Position numbers and translations under genes: made by a program
DNA from: JBGPIK01 sp041484845
Lineage (GTDB): Bacteria; Desulfobacterota; Binatia; UBA9968
Assembly (NCBI GenBank): GCA_041484845.1
Contig: JBGPIK010000013.1
Span: forward strand, 1-38,445
DNA: 38,445 nucleotides
Direction of reading: 5' to 3'
Shown here: positions 1-8,211 of the stretch, one piece after another
How positions within the stretch are numbered: position 1 is the first letter of the stretch
Layout of the letters: each line of letters begins with the position of its first letter
The notes under the pieces: generated by a model
Seen by the model: the letters and a program-made list of their open reading frames with translations, nothing else
Told to the model about the DNA's origin: nothing
The model's database searches: none

Positions 1-1673
1 ATAACGCCAGCCGTATCGTGGAGATCAATCGTTGTGGGCCGGCGGAGATTCGATTCGTTCGAGTCCTGCAGGTTCACAGCGAAGAGTTCTTTCTCGCGAC
101 CAAGATTCACTTGATAGACGCCCTGGTAAAAAGTGTCGGTGAAAGAAGTCGCGGCGGATTTTAACGAGAATTTGTCGCCTCTTGGACTGACGACCAGATC
201 CCCTTGACGGGCCGCGCTAAATGTAAGCGTTTCACCGGTGCCTTTGCCCCGAGCGCCTGCGGTTTCAATAAACCAGTCCAGCAAATTCAAAGTAAAAACC
301 GACATCGGCAGATTGTCTCGCCCGAGGTAAGGAAAAGGGTCGAATCCCAAAACTAAGTAACGTATACCCTGACGTTGCGCCGCAAAAACGAGGGGGCCTT
401 CCGGGCTCTCCACAATCCTTTCCCCGGCGACGTGTGGGTTGAGTGGCCGCGCGTACGGAGGCCGAAGCAAAGAAAAATTTACGTATCGAGTGAGCGGATG
501 GGGCTCGCGCCAATTCGACACCAGCGGTCTGCTTAGCGGCTTACCTAGGCCAACGAGAGTGTTGTCTGGCGGAAGCACGAAAAGCGCCGACGTTTGCGGC
601 GGCTCTGCGGGCGCCGCGAAATGAAATATTTCCAGGTCGTAACCGGTTTGTTCGGCGTTTTGATAGTCGCCGGGGGAGACAATGTCCAAACTTACGCCCG
701 CAATGGCTCGCAGGCTGGATAAAGCTTGAGGGCGCGGCGAAACACCAAGAATCCGTAAGATTTGCGCCGGCGGCGGGACAGCAAACCGGCGATTGTCAAT
801 GAGCAGGGCGTCACGCTCAGCGATTTCAGCCTCGTAGTGGGACCGTCGCGGCAACCCTTCAAAAAATGCCGCAGCGGTCTTGCCGGCCCCAATCGCGAGT
901 TCGTGGCTGGCGAGCACGGCTCCGCCGCCGCTCAACACAACTTTAATTTTCGCGTCCTTGGCTGAGTAATTGGTCACTTCGGCCGTAGCGCTCAGCTGCC
1001 CGCTGGCCAGGGAAGCGTGGCCGAGTTGAAAAGAAGTAATCGCGAGATTGTCTTGGGGCGTCCCTACTGAAATAGCCCTTAGCTTCTCTCCCTGGCCGCT
1101 CACGGGATGATCGGTGATGAGGTAGACACGATCGTAATTTTGCCGTATCGCCAGTTGATTTAAAACCGTGTCGTAGTCGATTGGGGGGTCGCCAAGATCG
1201 TAAGGTTCGAGGCCGGCGATGAGTCCAGCAGCGTCATCCACACCACGTGTGGTGCCGCGAACTTTCTCCAGACGCGGCGTCGTCAAATAAATATCGATCA
1301 TGCCGGTTACGCCCACCTCGGTGAGTAGATCCCGGGCCCGTTCTTGCGCAAGCTGGAAGCGCGTTTTGCCGTTCTCCAACGTTTGCATACTCGCCGAGTT
1401 GTCAAGGGCGATGGCCATGCGGCGTGGACGGATCGAAAAGACGGGTTCGCTCAATGAAAAAATGAGGAGCGTCAGAAGCACAAGTTGGAGGAAAAAGATC
1501 AGCGGTAAGCGCAGCCGACCCCAAGGTCTGCCGCTTGCCCGCTCGCCCATTTCCGCGAACAGTAGCAGACTGGAAAAAATAACCCGCCGCGGCCTGCGTC
1601 GAATCAAGTACGGGATCAGCAGCAGCGGTAGCGCCAAGACACCATACAGAGCTACAGGGTTGAGAAACTCCAT
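1..1673 (-). CDS. BatA-like VWA-domain membrane protein (partial, C-terminus outside window)
   Basis: The frame is open from an ATG at 1673 to the window edge with no stop, about 557 codons, so the C-terminus is missing. The N-terminus (starting MEFLNPVALYGVLALPLLLI) is the aerotolerance-regulator/BatA type: a first hydrophobic helix, a basic segment, then a second helix near residues 55-75. A von Willebrand A domain follows, with the metal-site motif DNSAS near residue 90. The rest is a long, presumably periplasmic region. It starts 8 nt after the DUF58 gene, and this pair (DUF58 + BatA-like) usually belongs to MoxR-ATPase operons; moxR would lie upstream of DUF58 but is not next to it here. 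Such proteins are thought to support envelope stress tolerance or protein maturation. Exact function unknown. Confidence 0.85.
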   Translation of the reverse strand, partial: MEFLNPVALYGVLALPLLLIPYLIRRRPRRVIFSSLLLFAEMGERASGRPWGRLRLPLIFFLQLVLLTLLIFSLSEPVFSIRPRRMAIALDNSASMQTLENGKTRFQLAQERARDLLTEVGVTGMIDIYLTTPRLEKVRGTTRGVDDAAGLIAGLEPYDLGDPPIDYDTVLNQLAIRQNYDRVYLITDHPVSGQGEKLRAISVGTPQDNLAITSFQLGHASLASGQLSATAEVTNYSAKDAKIKVVLSGGGAVLASHELAIGAGKTAAAFFEGLPRRSHYEAEIAERDALLIDNRRFAVPPPAQILRILGVSPRPQALSSLRAIAGVSLDIVSPGDYQNAEQTGYDLEIFHFAAPAEPPQTSALFVLPPDNTLVGLGKPLSRPLVSNWREPHPLTRYVNFSLLRPPYARPLNPHVAGERIVESPEGPLVFAAQRQGIRYLVLGFDPFPYLGRDNLPMSVFTLNLLDWFIETAGARGKGTGETLTFSAARQGDLVVSPRGDKFSLKSAATSFTDTFYQGVYQVNLGREKELFAVNLQDSNESNLRRPTTIDLHDTAGV

Positions 1674-1681
1674 GGCGCAAC

Positions 1682-2575
1682 TTACTTAAACAAACCGATG
1701 GCGGGCAGGGTGGCGAAGACAAAGTCGCCAAGGTCGCGGTCGTTAATATAAAGAGAGTAATGGATGCCGCTTTGATGACAAAAACTGCGCAGTTCCGAAT
1801 TATGGTACGCTAATTTTGCTTGATACTCCTGGCGAGTTTTTGCGTTCCACTGAATGCGAACTTCGCTATTTGTTTCACTGTCCACCAAATTTAAACTACC
1901 CTTAGCGAAGGGCGGTTCAACTTCCTGCCTGGTTAGCACCTGAATTGCCGCGATGTCGAGGTTGAGAGCGCGTAGCAGATTCAGTCCTTCCTGGTAGGTC
2001 TGCACCGGCATTAGGAAGTCGGAGATCAGGATCGCCTTTCCCGGTCGCCGTAGTTTTTTTAGATATTCCCTTAAAGCCGCCGCCAAGTCGAGCGGACCTC
2101 GCGGCGCCAGTGATGTGGCGAACTTAACGCAATCCGTCATGCGGCGGCGCCCGCGATAAAAAGGTGATGGCGGGCTGGCCGATTCGCCCTGCAATAAGTG
2201 CAGCTTCACGTGATCGTGGTTTGCCAATACGACGTAGGAAAGCGCCAAGCCGATATGCGTGGCCGGCATAAACTTGGTTTCCGCGGATGGAAAGGCCATG
2301 GACGCGCTCGCGTCAATGAACACATAAGCGAAAAGATCGACTTCTTCGCGAAAAATCTTGATGTAGAGTCGATCCGTGCGCGCGTAAATCCCCCAATCGA
2401 GGTAGCGCAGGTCGTCGCCCGGTGAATAGCGCCGATAATCGGCGAATTCCAGGCTGGTACCGCGGCGCGGCGAAGAGTAGCTTCCCGGATGGCTGCCGAG
2501 AAACTCTTTTCGCGTGCGCAGCCTGAGGGTTTCTAATTGGCTCAGAAACCGGGGCGTGAACGGTTCAGGAAGCAT
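1682..2575 (-). CDS. DUF58 domain protein (MoxR-associated, VWA-like)
   Basis: 297 residues. The DUF58 signature is clear: a basic N-terminal region, then GTSLEFADYRRYSPGDDLRY and LDWGIYARTDRLYIKIFREE, followed by a VWA-like strand FIDASASM that carries the DxSxS metal-site motif. No transmembrane segment is evident, so it is probably cytoplasmic. In known operons DUF58 proteins act with a MoxR AAA+ ATPase and BatA/BatB proteins, probably as chaperone or assembly factors. Here the BatA-like gene follows after 8 nt and queC ends 13 nt upstream, so the genes may be co-transcribed. No moxR is visible in the window. Family assignment is firm; molecular role is not. Confidence 0.9.
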   Translation of the reverse strand: MLPEPFTPRFLSQLETLRLRTRKEFLGSHPGSYSSPRRGTSLEFADYRRYSPGDDLRYLDWGIYARTDRLYIKIFREEVDLFAYVFIDASASMAFPSAETKFMPATHIGLALSYVVLANHDHVKLHLLQGESASPPSPFYRGRRRMTDCVKFATSLAPRGPLDLAAALREYLKKLRRPGKAILISDFLMPVQTYQEGLNLLRALNLDIAAIQVLTRQEVEPPFAKGSLNLVDSETNSEVRIQWNAKTRQEYQAKLAYHNSELRSFCHQSGIHYSLYINDRDLGDFVFATLPAIGLFK

Positions 2576-2588
2576 GGCTTATTTGACG

Positions 2589-3281
2589 TCAACGGGTGGC
2601 GTATCGAATCGGATCCGTGAGCCCCGCTTCCTCAAATCCTTTCAGCCGAAGCTGGCAACTATCACACAGACCGCAGGCGCGAGCATCGGAAGTCGGATCG
2701 TAGCAGCTCCAGGTGATCGAGTAATCCATTCCTAACTCAACGCCTGCCTTAATAATCTCCGCCTTCGTCATGCGAATCAAGGGAGCACGAATTTTTAGCC
2801 GGTTTCTCCCTTCCACGCCTGCCTTGGTGGCGAGATTTGCCATGTATTCGAACGCGCGAATGTACTCCTCACGGCAGTCGGGATAGCCGCTGTAATCGAG
2901 TTGATTGGCGCCAAAAAAAATATCGGCAGCTTCGATGCGCTCCGCCAATGCCAATGCGAATGACAGGAAAATCGTGTTCCGCGCCGGAACATAAGTGACC
3001 GGGATACCGCGCGCGATTTCCTCCGGCGCGCGTCCCTTGGGAACTTCGATTTGATCGGTCAGCGCCGATCCGCCGATGACGCGCAGGTCGAAGTCTATAA
3101 TCAATTGTTTTGCGCTGAGGAAACCGGCTACTTTTTTGGCGGCCTCGAGTTCTCGGTTATGGCGTTGTCCATAGCGCAGCGTCAGCGCATGGAGTTGGAA
3201 GCCGTTTTGTTTTGCCATCATGCCCGCCGTGGCAGAATCAACTCCGCCGCTTAGCAGGATGACCGCATCTCTGCCGACCAT
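2589..3281 (-). CDS. queC: 7-cyano-7-deazaguanine synthase QueC
   Basis: 230 residues, normal length for QueC. It converts 7-carboxy-7-deazaguanine to preQ0 using ATP and ammonia, in the queuosine tRNA-modification pathway. Seen directly: the PP-loop ATP motif SGGVDS at residues 11-16, the VPARNTIFLS segment, and a C-terminal zinc site made of four cysteines (SCYDP, ACG, LCDSC). The product is cytoplasmic. The start codon lies 3 nt after the stop of the full-length (read-through) rhodanese frame, which suggests co-transcription with the redox genes upstream even though the functions differ. Other que genes are not in the window. Confidence 0.95.
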   Translation of the reverse strand: MVGRDAVILLSGGVDSATAGMMAKQNGFQLHALTLRYGQRHNRELEAAKKVAGFLSAKQLIIDFDLRVIGGSALTDQIEVPKGRAPEEIARGIPVTYVPARNTIFLSFALALAERIEAADIFFGANQLDYSGYPDCREEYIRAFEYMANLATKAGVEGRNRLKIRAPLIRMTKAEIIKAGVELGMDYSITWSCYDPTSDARACGLCDSCQLRLKGFEEAGLTDPIRYATR

Positions 3282-3284
3282 AGA

Positions 3285-3755
3285 TTACGGGACTCGGGTT
3301 CCTTCCATGGGGTAGCGTTTTTCGTACCAATCCACGATACCCTCATCAAGAACTTTCATATTGCGATAACCCTTTTCATAGAGAATGCCGTAAGCCAAAC
3401 TGGCCAGGTGATGAGGGCAAGCTCAATACAAAACGACCGGCCGATCCGTGGGAATATTTTGCAGATGAGCGCTGAATTCAGCCAGGGGCGAGGAAACAGC
3501 CCCAAGAATATGTACCTCACGATATTCTTCTTCTGTGCGCACGTCGATAATTAAGGGTTTTTCCACCGCAGTGATTTCCTTAACAAGCTCGTCGACGGCA
3601 ATAAAAACCGGCGTAATGTTGTCCGCGAGCTTTTGCTGCGCGAATTGAGGATATTTAGACGGGTCCGCCTGAACCGTTGTGTGGAAGAGAAGAATCGCGG
3701 TGCAAAACACGGCGCTAACGAAAACTGTCCTCTCTAAAGGAATGGATCGCTTCAT
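3285..3755 (-). CDS. Secreted rhodanese-like protein with in-frame TGA at the catalytic Cys: candidate selenoprotein
   Basis: The frame runs 156 codons from ATG 3755 to TAA 3285-3287, interrupted once by TGA at 3423-3425 (codon 111). Before the TGA: a signal peptide (hydrophobic AVFCTAILLFHTTVQA) and a rhodanese domain with PLIIDVRTEEEYREVHI. The TGA follows PVVLY, exactly where rhodaneses have the active-site Cys (family pattern YCxCP). After it the frame continues as a normal rhodanese end: ACPHHLASLAYGILYEKGY, then a WYEKRYP segment. Read-through would give a U-A-C motif. The start overlaps the VKOR gene by 4 nt (ATGA), and the read-through stop lies 3 nt before queC; termination at TGA would leave about 140 nt untranslated in a tightly packed run. 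A candidate SECIS hairpin follows the TGA. Alternatives: a recent nonsense mutation, an assembly error, or a functional truncated protein. Confidence 0.72.
3386..3419 (-). promoter_or_regulatory. Candidate bacterial SECIS hairpin after the rhodanese TGA
   Basis: Read on the minus strand, GGCC-AGUUU-GGCU forms a stem-loop (plus-strand 3393-3405). Its apical loop begins 21 nt after the UGA and has G at the second loop position. An outer 4-bp helix UGCC/GGCA (3416-3419 with 3386-3389) can close an internal loop. Bacterial SECIS elements are typically within about 16-37 nt of the UGA and have a G in the first two loop positions, so this fits. The stem is short and no folding program was run. Confidence 0.45.
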
Positions 3756-4633
3756 GGAGTTGCTCCCTTAGAGCTGTATTTACTGGCTTCTGCCAGGGCT
3801 TCCAAGGACTGTGTGCCGACGTAACGCTCGCCATTGATGATCCAAGTGGGATAACTCTGAACATTTTTTGCATTACACTCTGCGGCTTGCGGCGCTGACG
3901 GACCACCCGGGCTGCATTCTACGTAAGGTAGCCGCTTCACCGAGCCGCCAAACATTTCCTTTTGCTCGGCACAATGGGGACACCAATACGAACCGTAGAA
4001 TTTGGCACTGGAGCGGGTCAGATGCTCGGCTAAACCCTGGACCCATGGATCCTCCGGTCGCGGAGCATCGCCCCAGAACCCAGCGTAGTAAAGATGCAGC
4101 GCAAGAACAATAACAATGCCGCTGCCGACACTTTTGGCCAGCCAAGGTCCCCAGGAAAACCGCGGCAGATTGGCCGGGCGCTGCAATGTGACGGTAACGA
4201 ATATAACGGTCATTAATGTCAGGGAGCTTAAACAATAAGGGCACGTAGCCTGGAGCGCGATGAACGCCACCGATGTCAAGTAAATGCTGTAGAAGAGCCC
4301 GAAGAGAGAAATGACCCAGGCGAATTTCCACTGGCTGTCGGCGCGCTTGTTCCAGGCAACGGTCGCCAGTGCGGCGTAGGTGAGAAATCCCCACAAAGAC
4401 GTCGGCATTCCGAACAGCATAGACCAGCGGCTATTCAACACCACTTCGCAGCCTCCTCCCACCGGGCACCCTGCCACCTTACTTCCTTCCCACGCCGAAT
4501 AGGTAAGATATGCGGACAGAGCCATGCCGATCAGTGCCAAACCAAATAACGGCCAGTTTGGGGTTTTTCGCACCAGAGCTTGCCGGGCGGATGGTTTAGT
4601 GATGGGTTTCTTTTGTTTGATCGCCTGAGCCAT
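3752..4633 (-). CDS. VKOR-thioredoxin fusion, disulfide-forming membrane protein
   Basis: 293 residues. The N-terminal half is a vitamin K epoxide reductase homologue: about four or five transmembrane helices, a loop cysteine pair in GCPVGGGCEVV, a conserved Ser/Trp region (NSRWSMLFGMPTSLWG) and the active-site CPYC in the fourth helix. The C-terminal third is a periplasmic thioredoxin-like domain with WCPHC and a cis-Pro region (SYPTWIINGERY). In bacteria such fusions reoxidise DsbA-type thiols using quinone, replacing DsbB. The gene lies 5 nt after the SCO1 gene and overlaps the rhodanese start by 4 nt, so SCO1-VKOR-rhodanese form a translationally coupled periplasmic thiol-redox group. The many cytochromes encoded nearby are potential indirect clients. 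Confidence 0.92.
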   Translation of the reverse strand: MAQAIKQKKPITKPSARQALVRKTPNWPLFGLALIGMALSAYLTYSAWEGSKVAGCPVGGGCEVVLNSRWSMLFGMPTSLWGFLTYAALATVAWNKRADSQWKFAWVISLFGLFYSIYLTSVAFIALQATCPYCLSSLTLMTVIFVTVTLQRPANLPRFSWGPWLAKSVGSGIVIVLALHLYYAGFWGDAPRPEDPWVQGLAEHLTRSSAKFYGSYWCPHCAEQKEMFGGSVKRLPYVECSPGGPSAPQAAECNAKNVQSYPTWIINGERYVGTQSLEALAEASKYSSKGATP

Positions 4634-4638
4634 TTAGA

Positions 4639-5295
4639 CTACTCCTTCCTGTTGCTAAGTAGAGTGACGACATCTTTATTCAAGCGCTGTAACGCTTCCG
4701 TATCACGGCTATCGTAATATCCCCGGATCTGCGCCGCTCTGTCGATTAAGACAAACCACGGGCTATGGAGAATCACATCCTCGTCAGCGCCGCCGGTACG
4801 CGCGGGAGTCGCGCTCAGGCGAAAGCCTTCTTGGACCAGCCGCAAGATTTGTTCTTTGTTGCCGGTCAAAAACAGCCAGCGATCAGCGTCGGCTTTGAAA
4901 TGTTCAGCATAGCGAGTAAGTACCTGCGGCGTGTCTTGCTCGGGATCGACTGAAAAAGAAACTAGCCTGATGTCGCGCCGGTTGTTCCAATGTTCCTGTA
5001 GCCTCGCCATTTCCGCACTCTGCATCGGGCAGGTGTCCGTGCAGGTGGTATAGATGAAATCTGCGATCCAGACCTTGCCCCGTAGCCCCGCCAAATTGGC
5101 GGTTTTGCCGTTCCGCTCGGTGAGTGAAAACTCCGGGACTGGGCCGTATTCATTCAAACCCTCAAGCGATTGCGCTTCCGATAGCCGATATCGGTCGCGC
5201 GATTGCAGCTTTATCCACAAGAAAGTGCCCAGCACAATTCCGAGGCCGATGACACTCAGCGCCAAAAGCAGAAAATTATTTTTTGCAGGATTCAT
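4639..5295 (-). CDS. SCO1/SenC family copper/thiol protein (copy 1)
   Basis: 218 residues. One N-terminal transmembrane anchor (FLLLALSVIGLGIVLGTFLW), then a thioredoxin-fold SCO domain with the copper/thiol motif TTCTDTCP (CxxxC) and the conserved distal His in DVILHSPWFVL. SCO proteins deliver copper to, or reduce cysteines of, the CuA site of cytochrome oxidase; some act as general periplasmic thiol reductases. It is first of the minus-strand run SCO1-VKOR-rhodanese-queC, with an AT-rich non-coding gap upstream that likely holds the promoter. No oxidase subunit is present nearby, so a thiol role beside VKOR is at least as likely as CuA assembly. Confidence 0.93.
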   Translation of the reverse strand: MNPAKNNFLLLALSVIGLGIVLGTFLWIKLQSRDRYRLSEAQSLEGLNEYGPVPEFSLTERNGKTANLAGLRGKVWIADFIYTTCTDTCPMQSAEMARLQEHWNNRRDIRLVSFSVDPEQDTPQVLTRYAEHFKADADRWLFLTGNKEQILRLVQEGFRLSATPARTGGADEDVILHSPWFVLIDRAAQIRGYYDSRDTEALQRLNKDVVTLLSNRKE

Positions 5296-5860
5296 GACGA
5301 GATGGCAAGAACCGACATGATTCTATCCATTAATTCACCTTTTGTGTAGAGGGCATACTCTGGAGAGATTAGTGCCACTTAATAACAAATGCGGAGACAG
5401 AATTTCAGCTGTTGACGGTGATACGGGAGAAGTGACCAAGAGACGAAAACTGTACAGAGGTGCCTAAGTTTGAGAATGTGGCGTCCTATAAATGTGTATG
5501 GATTTTCCTACTCTGCCAAGTGACTGGTATTCCTTGAGCTCCGGACTCGGACTGTCACAAGAGCACATTGAGCAATTACGCTTTCAGCGAAGACGTTATA
5601 TTGGCGCAATGAAGACCTCGTGACACCATGACATACTTGAAGTTTCAAACGAATTGGACATTTAGGCGCTCTGGGAAATTGCTAAAATTTCATTCTAGAT
5701 TTAGAAAACTCGTTTCTTACCGTGTTGCACGTTTATTGAATAATAAAACGTGAGGAACTAGGCATAAATCCTGCGTATCGCTCGCTCAGGCGTCCCTGGG
5801 CAGATTACAGCCATGTTTTTTTGCGCTGAATATTTCATGGGTCGAGGGATCCACCGCGAT
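5296..5860 (+). other. AT-rich intergenic region between divergent operons
   Basis: This gap separates the minus-strand redox operon from the plus-strand sensor kinase and must contain both promoters. It looks more AT-rich than the flanking genes. A possible 43-codon ORF lies at 5492-5623 (starting MCMDFPTLPSDWYSLSSGLG), with no homologue I recognise and no clear ribosome binding site. No transposase remnant, tRNA or riboswitch was recognised. Confidence 0.6.
5728..5752. repeat. Inverted repeat upstream of the sensor kinase
   Basis: CACGTTTATT is followed by a near-complementary AATAAAACGTG after 4 nt (one bulged base). It lies about 110 bp upstream of the preferred kinase start. It could be a regulator site or a transcript hairpin; nothing decides between these. 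Confidence 0.4.
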
Positions 5861-7345
5861 ATGACAACGATTAACAAACAAAGTCATTTTGACATCGGCG
5901 AATTCTCAGGCCGGATCGGTTGGAAGCTCGGCGTTGTCTTTGGCACACTGCTGTCTTTGGTCCTACTGGTCGGGGGATCCTCGCTTCATTTGCTGCGGTC
6001 AATTTTGCTTGGTTTGGAGGATATCGAGAAAGAAAGCCAGCAAGTTGACGTGGCCCGTCGTATTCACAGCACCCTTCACGAGTTCATCTCGGCCTACGTT
6101 AGGGCCAACCTTCAGCCAAAACATTTTTCGGAAGAGTATCGCAAGAGTTTTTTTTCCAAACTCGATGCTGATTTTCAGCGTTACCGTGAGACCGATGCAA
6201 AACCCGATAACATTAAGCAAATCGACAAAATAATCGCTGAGGTCACCGAAATTACACAAAGGATCACAAGACGAACCCAGCCCTCTTCCGGGCTTCACAG
6301 CGAACCGATCAACATGGCGGACCTCAATGCGCTAAGAGACGCCGAGCAGAGAATTGAGTCCATCACAGAGCGTTTGAGCACGGCGCACGAGGACCACGAG
6401 GAGCAAAGACTCGGCAAAGATCGGAAGACGCTGGGGATCATGCTCGGCATTTACGGTGCATTTGTCGTTTTGGGCATATTTTTGATTGTAGGCGCCAACT
6501 TCATGGTCCGACGTTTGATTACTTGGCCTCTCCATTCGCTTGTACAAAGCGCCTCCGAGATCGCCAGAGGAAATCTGAGTAACAAAGTCGCTGTCTCCTC
6601 AAACGATGAGATTGGCCAACTGAGCCATACTTTCAACCTTATGCTCGATAAGCTGACGGATAACGAAGAGAGACTCAGGGGGATGGCCACGCTGGAGGAA
6701 CGCGGAAGATTAGCTCAGGAACTCCACGACAGTCTATCCCAAGACCTCGCCGTACTTCACCTGGAGCTGATCAAAGCAGAGTGCAGTCTCCCGATTACAA
6801 AGACCGCCGAAGCAAGAAACATGATAAGAGACATGCGCGACATCGTCAACCGGGCTTACGAGGATGTTCGGGAATCCATATTCGGGTTGCGCGCGTCGGC
6901 TTCCGAAACCCTTGACCTAGTTCGCACCCTTCCTCAGTATCTCCTTAAATTTAGCGCGATCAAAGGAATTCCTGTGGATCTTGTGGTTGCCAACCCTGAG
7001 GATGTTCAACTTGCACCACACGCAGAAATCCAACTGGTTCGGATCATTCACGAGGCGCTCTCCAACATCTCTAAACATGCGCACGCAACGAGGAGTATCG
7101 TGAAGTTTGAACGCGACGGCAACTTCGCAAGAATCACCATCGAAGATGACGGTCGGGGGTTTACGGTTGATCGAGGGATGGACAAGAATCTCCACTTCGG
7201 TCTCCAGATCATGCGGGAGCGGGCGGAAGGGGTTTCCGGGACACTTAGGGTTGAGAGCGCTCCCGGCCGTGGAACAAGGGTCGTCGTCTATTTACCCCTG
7301 GAAGAACGATCTTATGACGCCTATCCGCTTGCTGTTGGTGGATGA
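5861..7345 (+). CDS. NarX/HisKA_3-type sensor histidine kinase
   Basis: 494 residues from ATG 5861, chosen because GAGGGA lies 11 nt upstream; in-frame ATGs at 5813 and 5837 lack a ribosome binding site. Order: a first transmembrane helix (near 15-40), a periplasmic helical sensor region of about 150 residues, a second helix (GIMLGIYGAFVVLGIFLIVG), HAMP linker, then a HisKA_3 dimerisation domain with RGRLAQELHDSLSQDLAVLH (phospho-acceptor His289), and a HATPase_c domain with N box (NISKHAHA), DDGRGF and GLQIMRERAEGVSG. This is the NarX/UhpB class that pairs with LuxR-type regulators. The response regulator gene overlaps its 3' end by 32 nt. The ligand is unknown. Confidence 0.93.
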   Translation: MTTINKQSHFDIGEFSGRIGWKLGVVFGTLLSLVLLVGGSSLHLLRSILLGLEDIEKESQQVDVARRIHSTLHEFISAYVRANLQPKHFSEEYRKSFFSKLDADFQRYRETDAKPDNIKQIDKIIAEVTEITQRITRRTQPSSGLHSEPINMADLNALRDAEQRIESITERLSTAHEDHEEQRLGKDRKTLGIMLGIYGAFVVLGIFLIVGANFMVRRLITWPLHSLVQSASEIARGNLSNKVAVSSNDEIGQLSHTFNLMLDKLTDNEERLRGMATLEERGRLAQELHDSLSQDLAVLHLELIKAECSLPITKTAEARNMIRDMRDIVNRAYEDVRESIFGLRASASETLDLVRTLPQYLLKFSAIKGIPVDLVVANPEDVQLAPHAEIQLVRIIHEALSNISKHAHATRSIVKFERDGNFARITIEDDGRGFTVDRGMDKNLHFGLQIMRERAEGVSGTLRVESAPGRGTRVVVYLPLEERSYDAYPLAVGG

Positions 7346-8009
7346 TCACGCCCTCTTCAGAAAAGGATTGGCTGCGCTCCTCGCGACCGAGCCGGCGTTT
7401 CGGGTTGTCGGAGAGGCCCGTGACGGCCGGGAGGCGCTTAAAAAAGCCGCCGAGCTCAAGCCTGATCTTGTTCTGATGGACATTCACATGCCCGGTATTG
7501 GCGGGCTGGAGGCAACCCGGCTAATCTGTGAGTCCCTTCCTTCTACCAAAGTCGTCATCCTTACCGTCTCGGAAGAAGATAAGGATCTATTCGACGCCAT
7601 CAAATCTGGCGCCAGCGGATATCTTCTAAAAAAAGTCGAGCCCGACGAGCTGAGTTCTATGCTCCAAGGCGTCTTTCATGGCGAGGCGCCTATTTCCCGT
7701 TTGACGGCGACGAAAATATTGGCTGAATTTGCGGTGCGGGAAACGCGCGTGCAAACTCCAGCCGACGATTGGGAAGAGAAGTTGAGTCCCAGGGAAACAG
7801 AGGTCCTGCGCCTCGTGGTCGACGGGCTAACCAATAAAGAGATCAGCGTCAAGCTCGGTGTCGAACCAACTACGGTGAAGAATCACCTCAAGAATATTCT
7901 CGGGAAGCTGCACCTGCGAAACCGGGTGCAAGCCGCCGTTTTCGCCCTCCAAAAAGGTCTATTTCCGAAGACGCCGGGTTGTTCAGGATCCGGCGGCGCG
8001 CCCGCGTAA
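7314..8009 (+). CDS. NarL/FixJ-family response regulator
   Basis: 231 residues. ATG 7314 gives a canonical receiver start (MTPIRLLLVDDHALFRKGLA), with acidic pocket Asp10/Asp11, phospho-acceptor Asp56 in LVLMDIHMPG, a Thr in ILTVSEED and Lys in YLLKKVEP. The C-terminal LuxR-type helix-turn-helix reads LSPRETEVLRLVVDGLTNKE, then VKNHLKNILGKLHLRNRVQA. The start lies inside the kinase gene, giving a 32-nt overlap and likely coupled translation. It precedes the cytochrome cluster in the same orientation and is a plausible regulator of it. A hairpin follows its stop, so the cytochrome genes probably have their own promoter. Confidence 0.93.
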   Translation: MTPIRLLLVDDHALFRKGLAALLATEPAFRVVGEARDGREALKKAAELKPDLVLMDIHMPGIGGLEATRLICESLPSTKVVILTVSEEDKDLFDAIKSGASGYLLKKVEPDELSSMLQGVFHGEAPISRLTATKILAEFAVRETRVQTPADDWEEKLSPRETEVLRLVVDGLTNKEISVKLGVEPTTVKNHLKNILGKLHLRNRVQAAVFALQKGLFPKTPGCSGSGGAPA

Positions 8010-8026
8010 GCCGATCGACTGTCCAA

Positions 8027-8052
8027 AAGGGCTAATCGATCAATAGCCCCTT
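8027..8052 (+). terminator. Hairpin after response regulator, possible terminator
   Basis: AAGGGCTA and TAGCCCCTT form a stem with one bulge around the loop ATCGATCAA, 18 nt after the regulator stop. The following sequence is only weakly T-rich (CTTATATCTC), so termination efficiency is uncertain. Confidence 0.45.
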
Positions 8053-8211
8053 ATATCTCAAAAAACTGTCCATACGGAGCTGTTAAGGCAAGGCGTTGGG
8101 CGGCTATCATTCATAGGCCAAGGACATCCTCAAGCCGATCGCAAATTTTCGATTGAGTAAGTGCACGATGTTCTAAGTTACAAACATATAGCTGCGTTGA
8201 CGAAAAAGACT

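Noticed and set aside
1300..1689. Plus-strand open frames at the left edge
   Set aside because: The minus strand has one uninterrupted frame with a BatA start and VWA motif across 1-1673.
3423..3755. A simple 110-residue truncated rhodanese
   Set aside because: The frame continues with 45 recognisable rhodanese residues up to a stop 3 nt before queC, so read-through is favoured, though a recent nonsense mutation cannot be excluded.
5492..5623. A real 43-residue gene in the divergent gap
   Set aside because: No ribosome binding site, no homology recognised and length within chance expectation.
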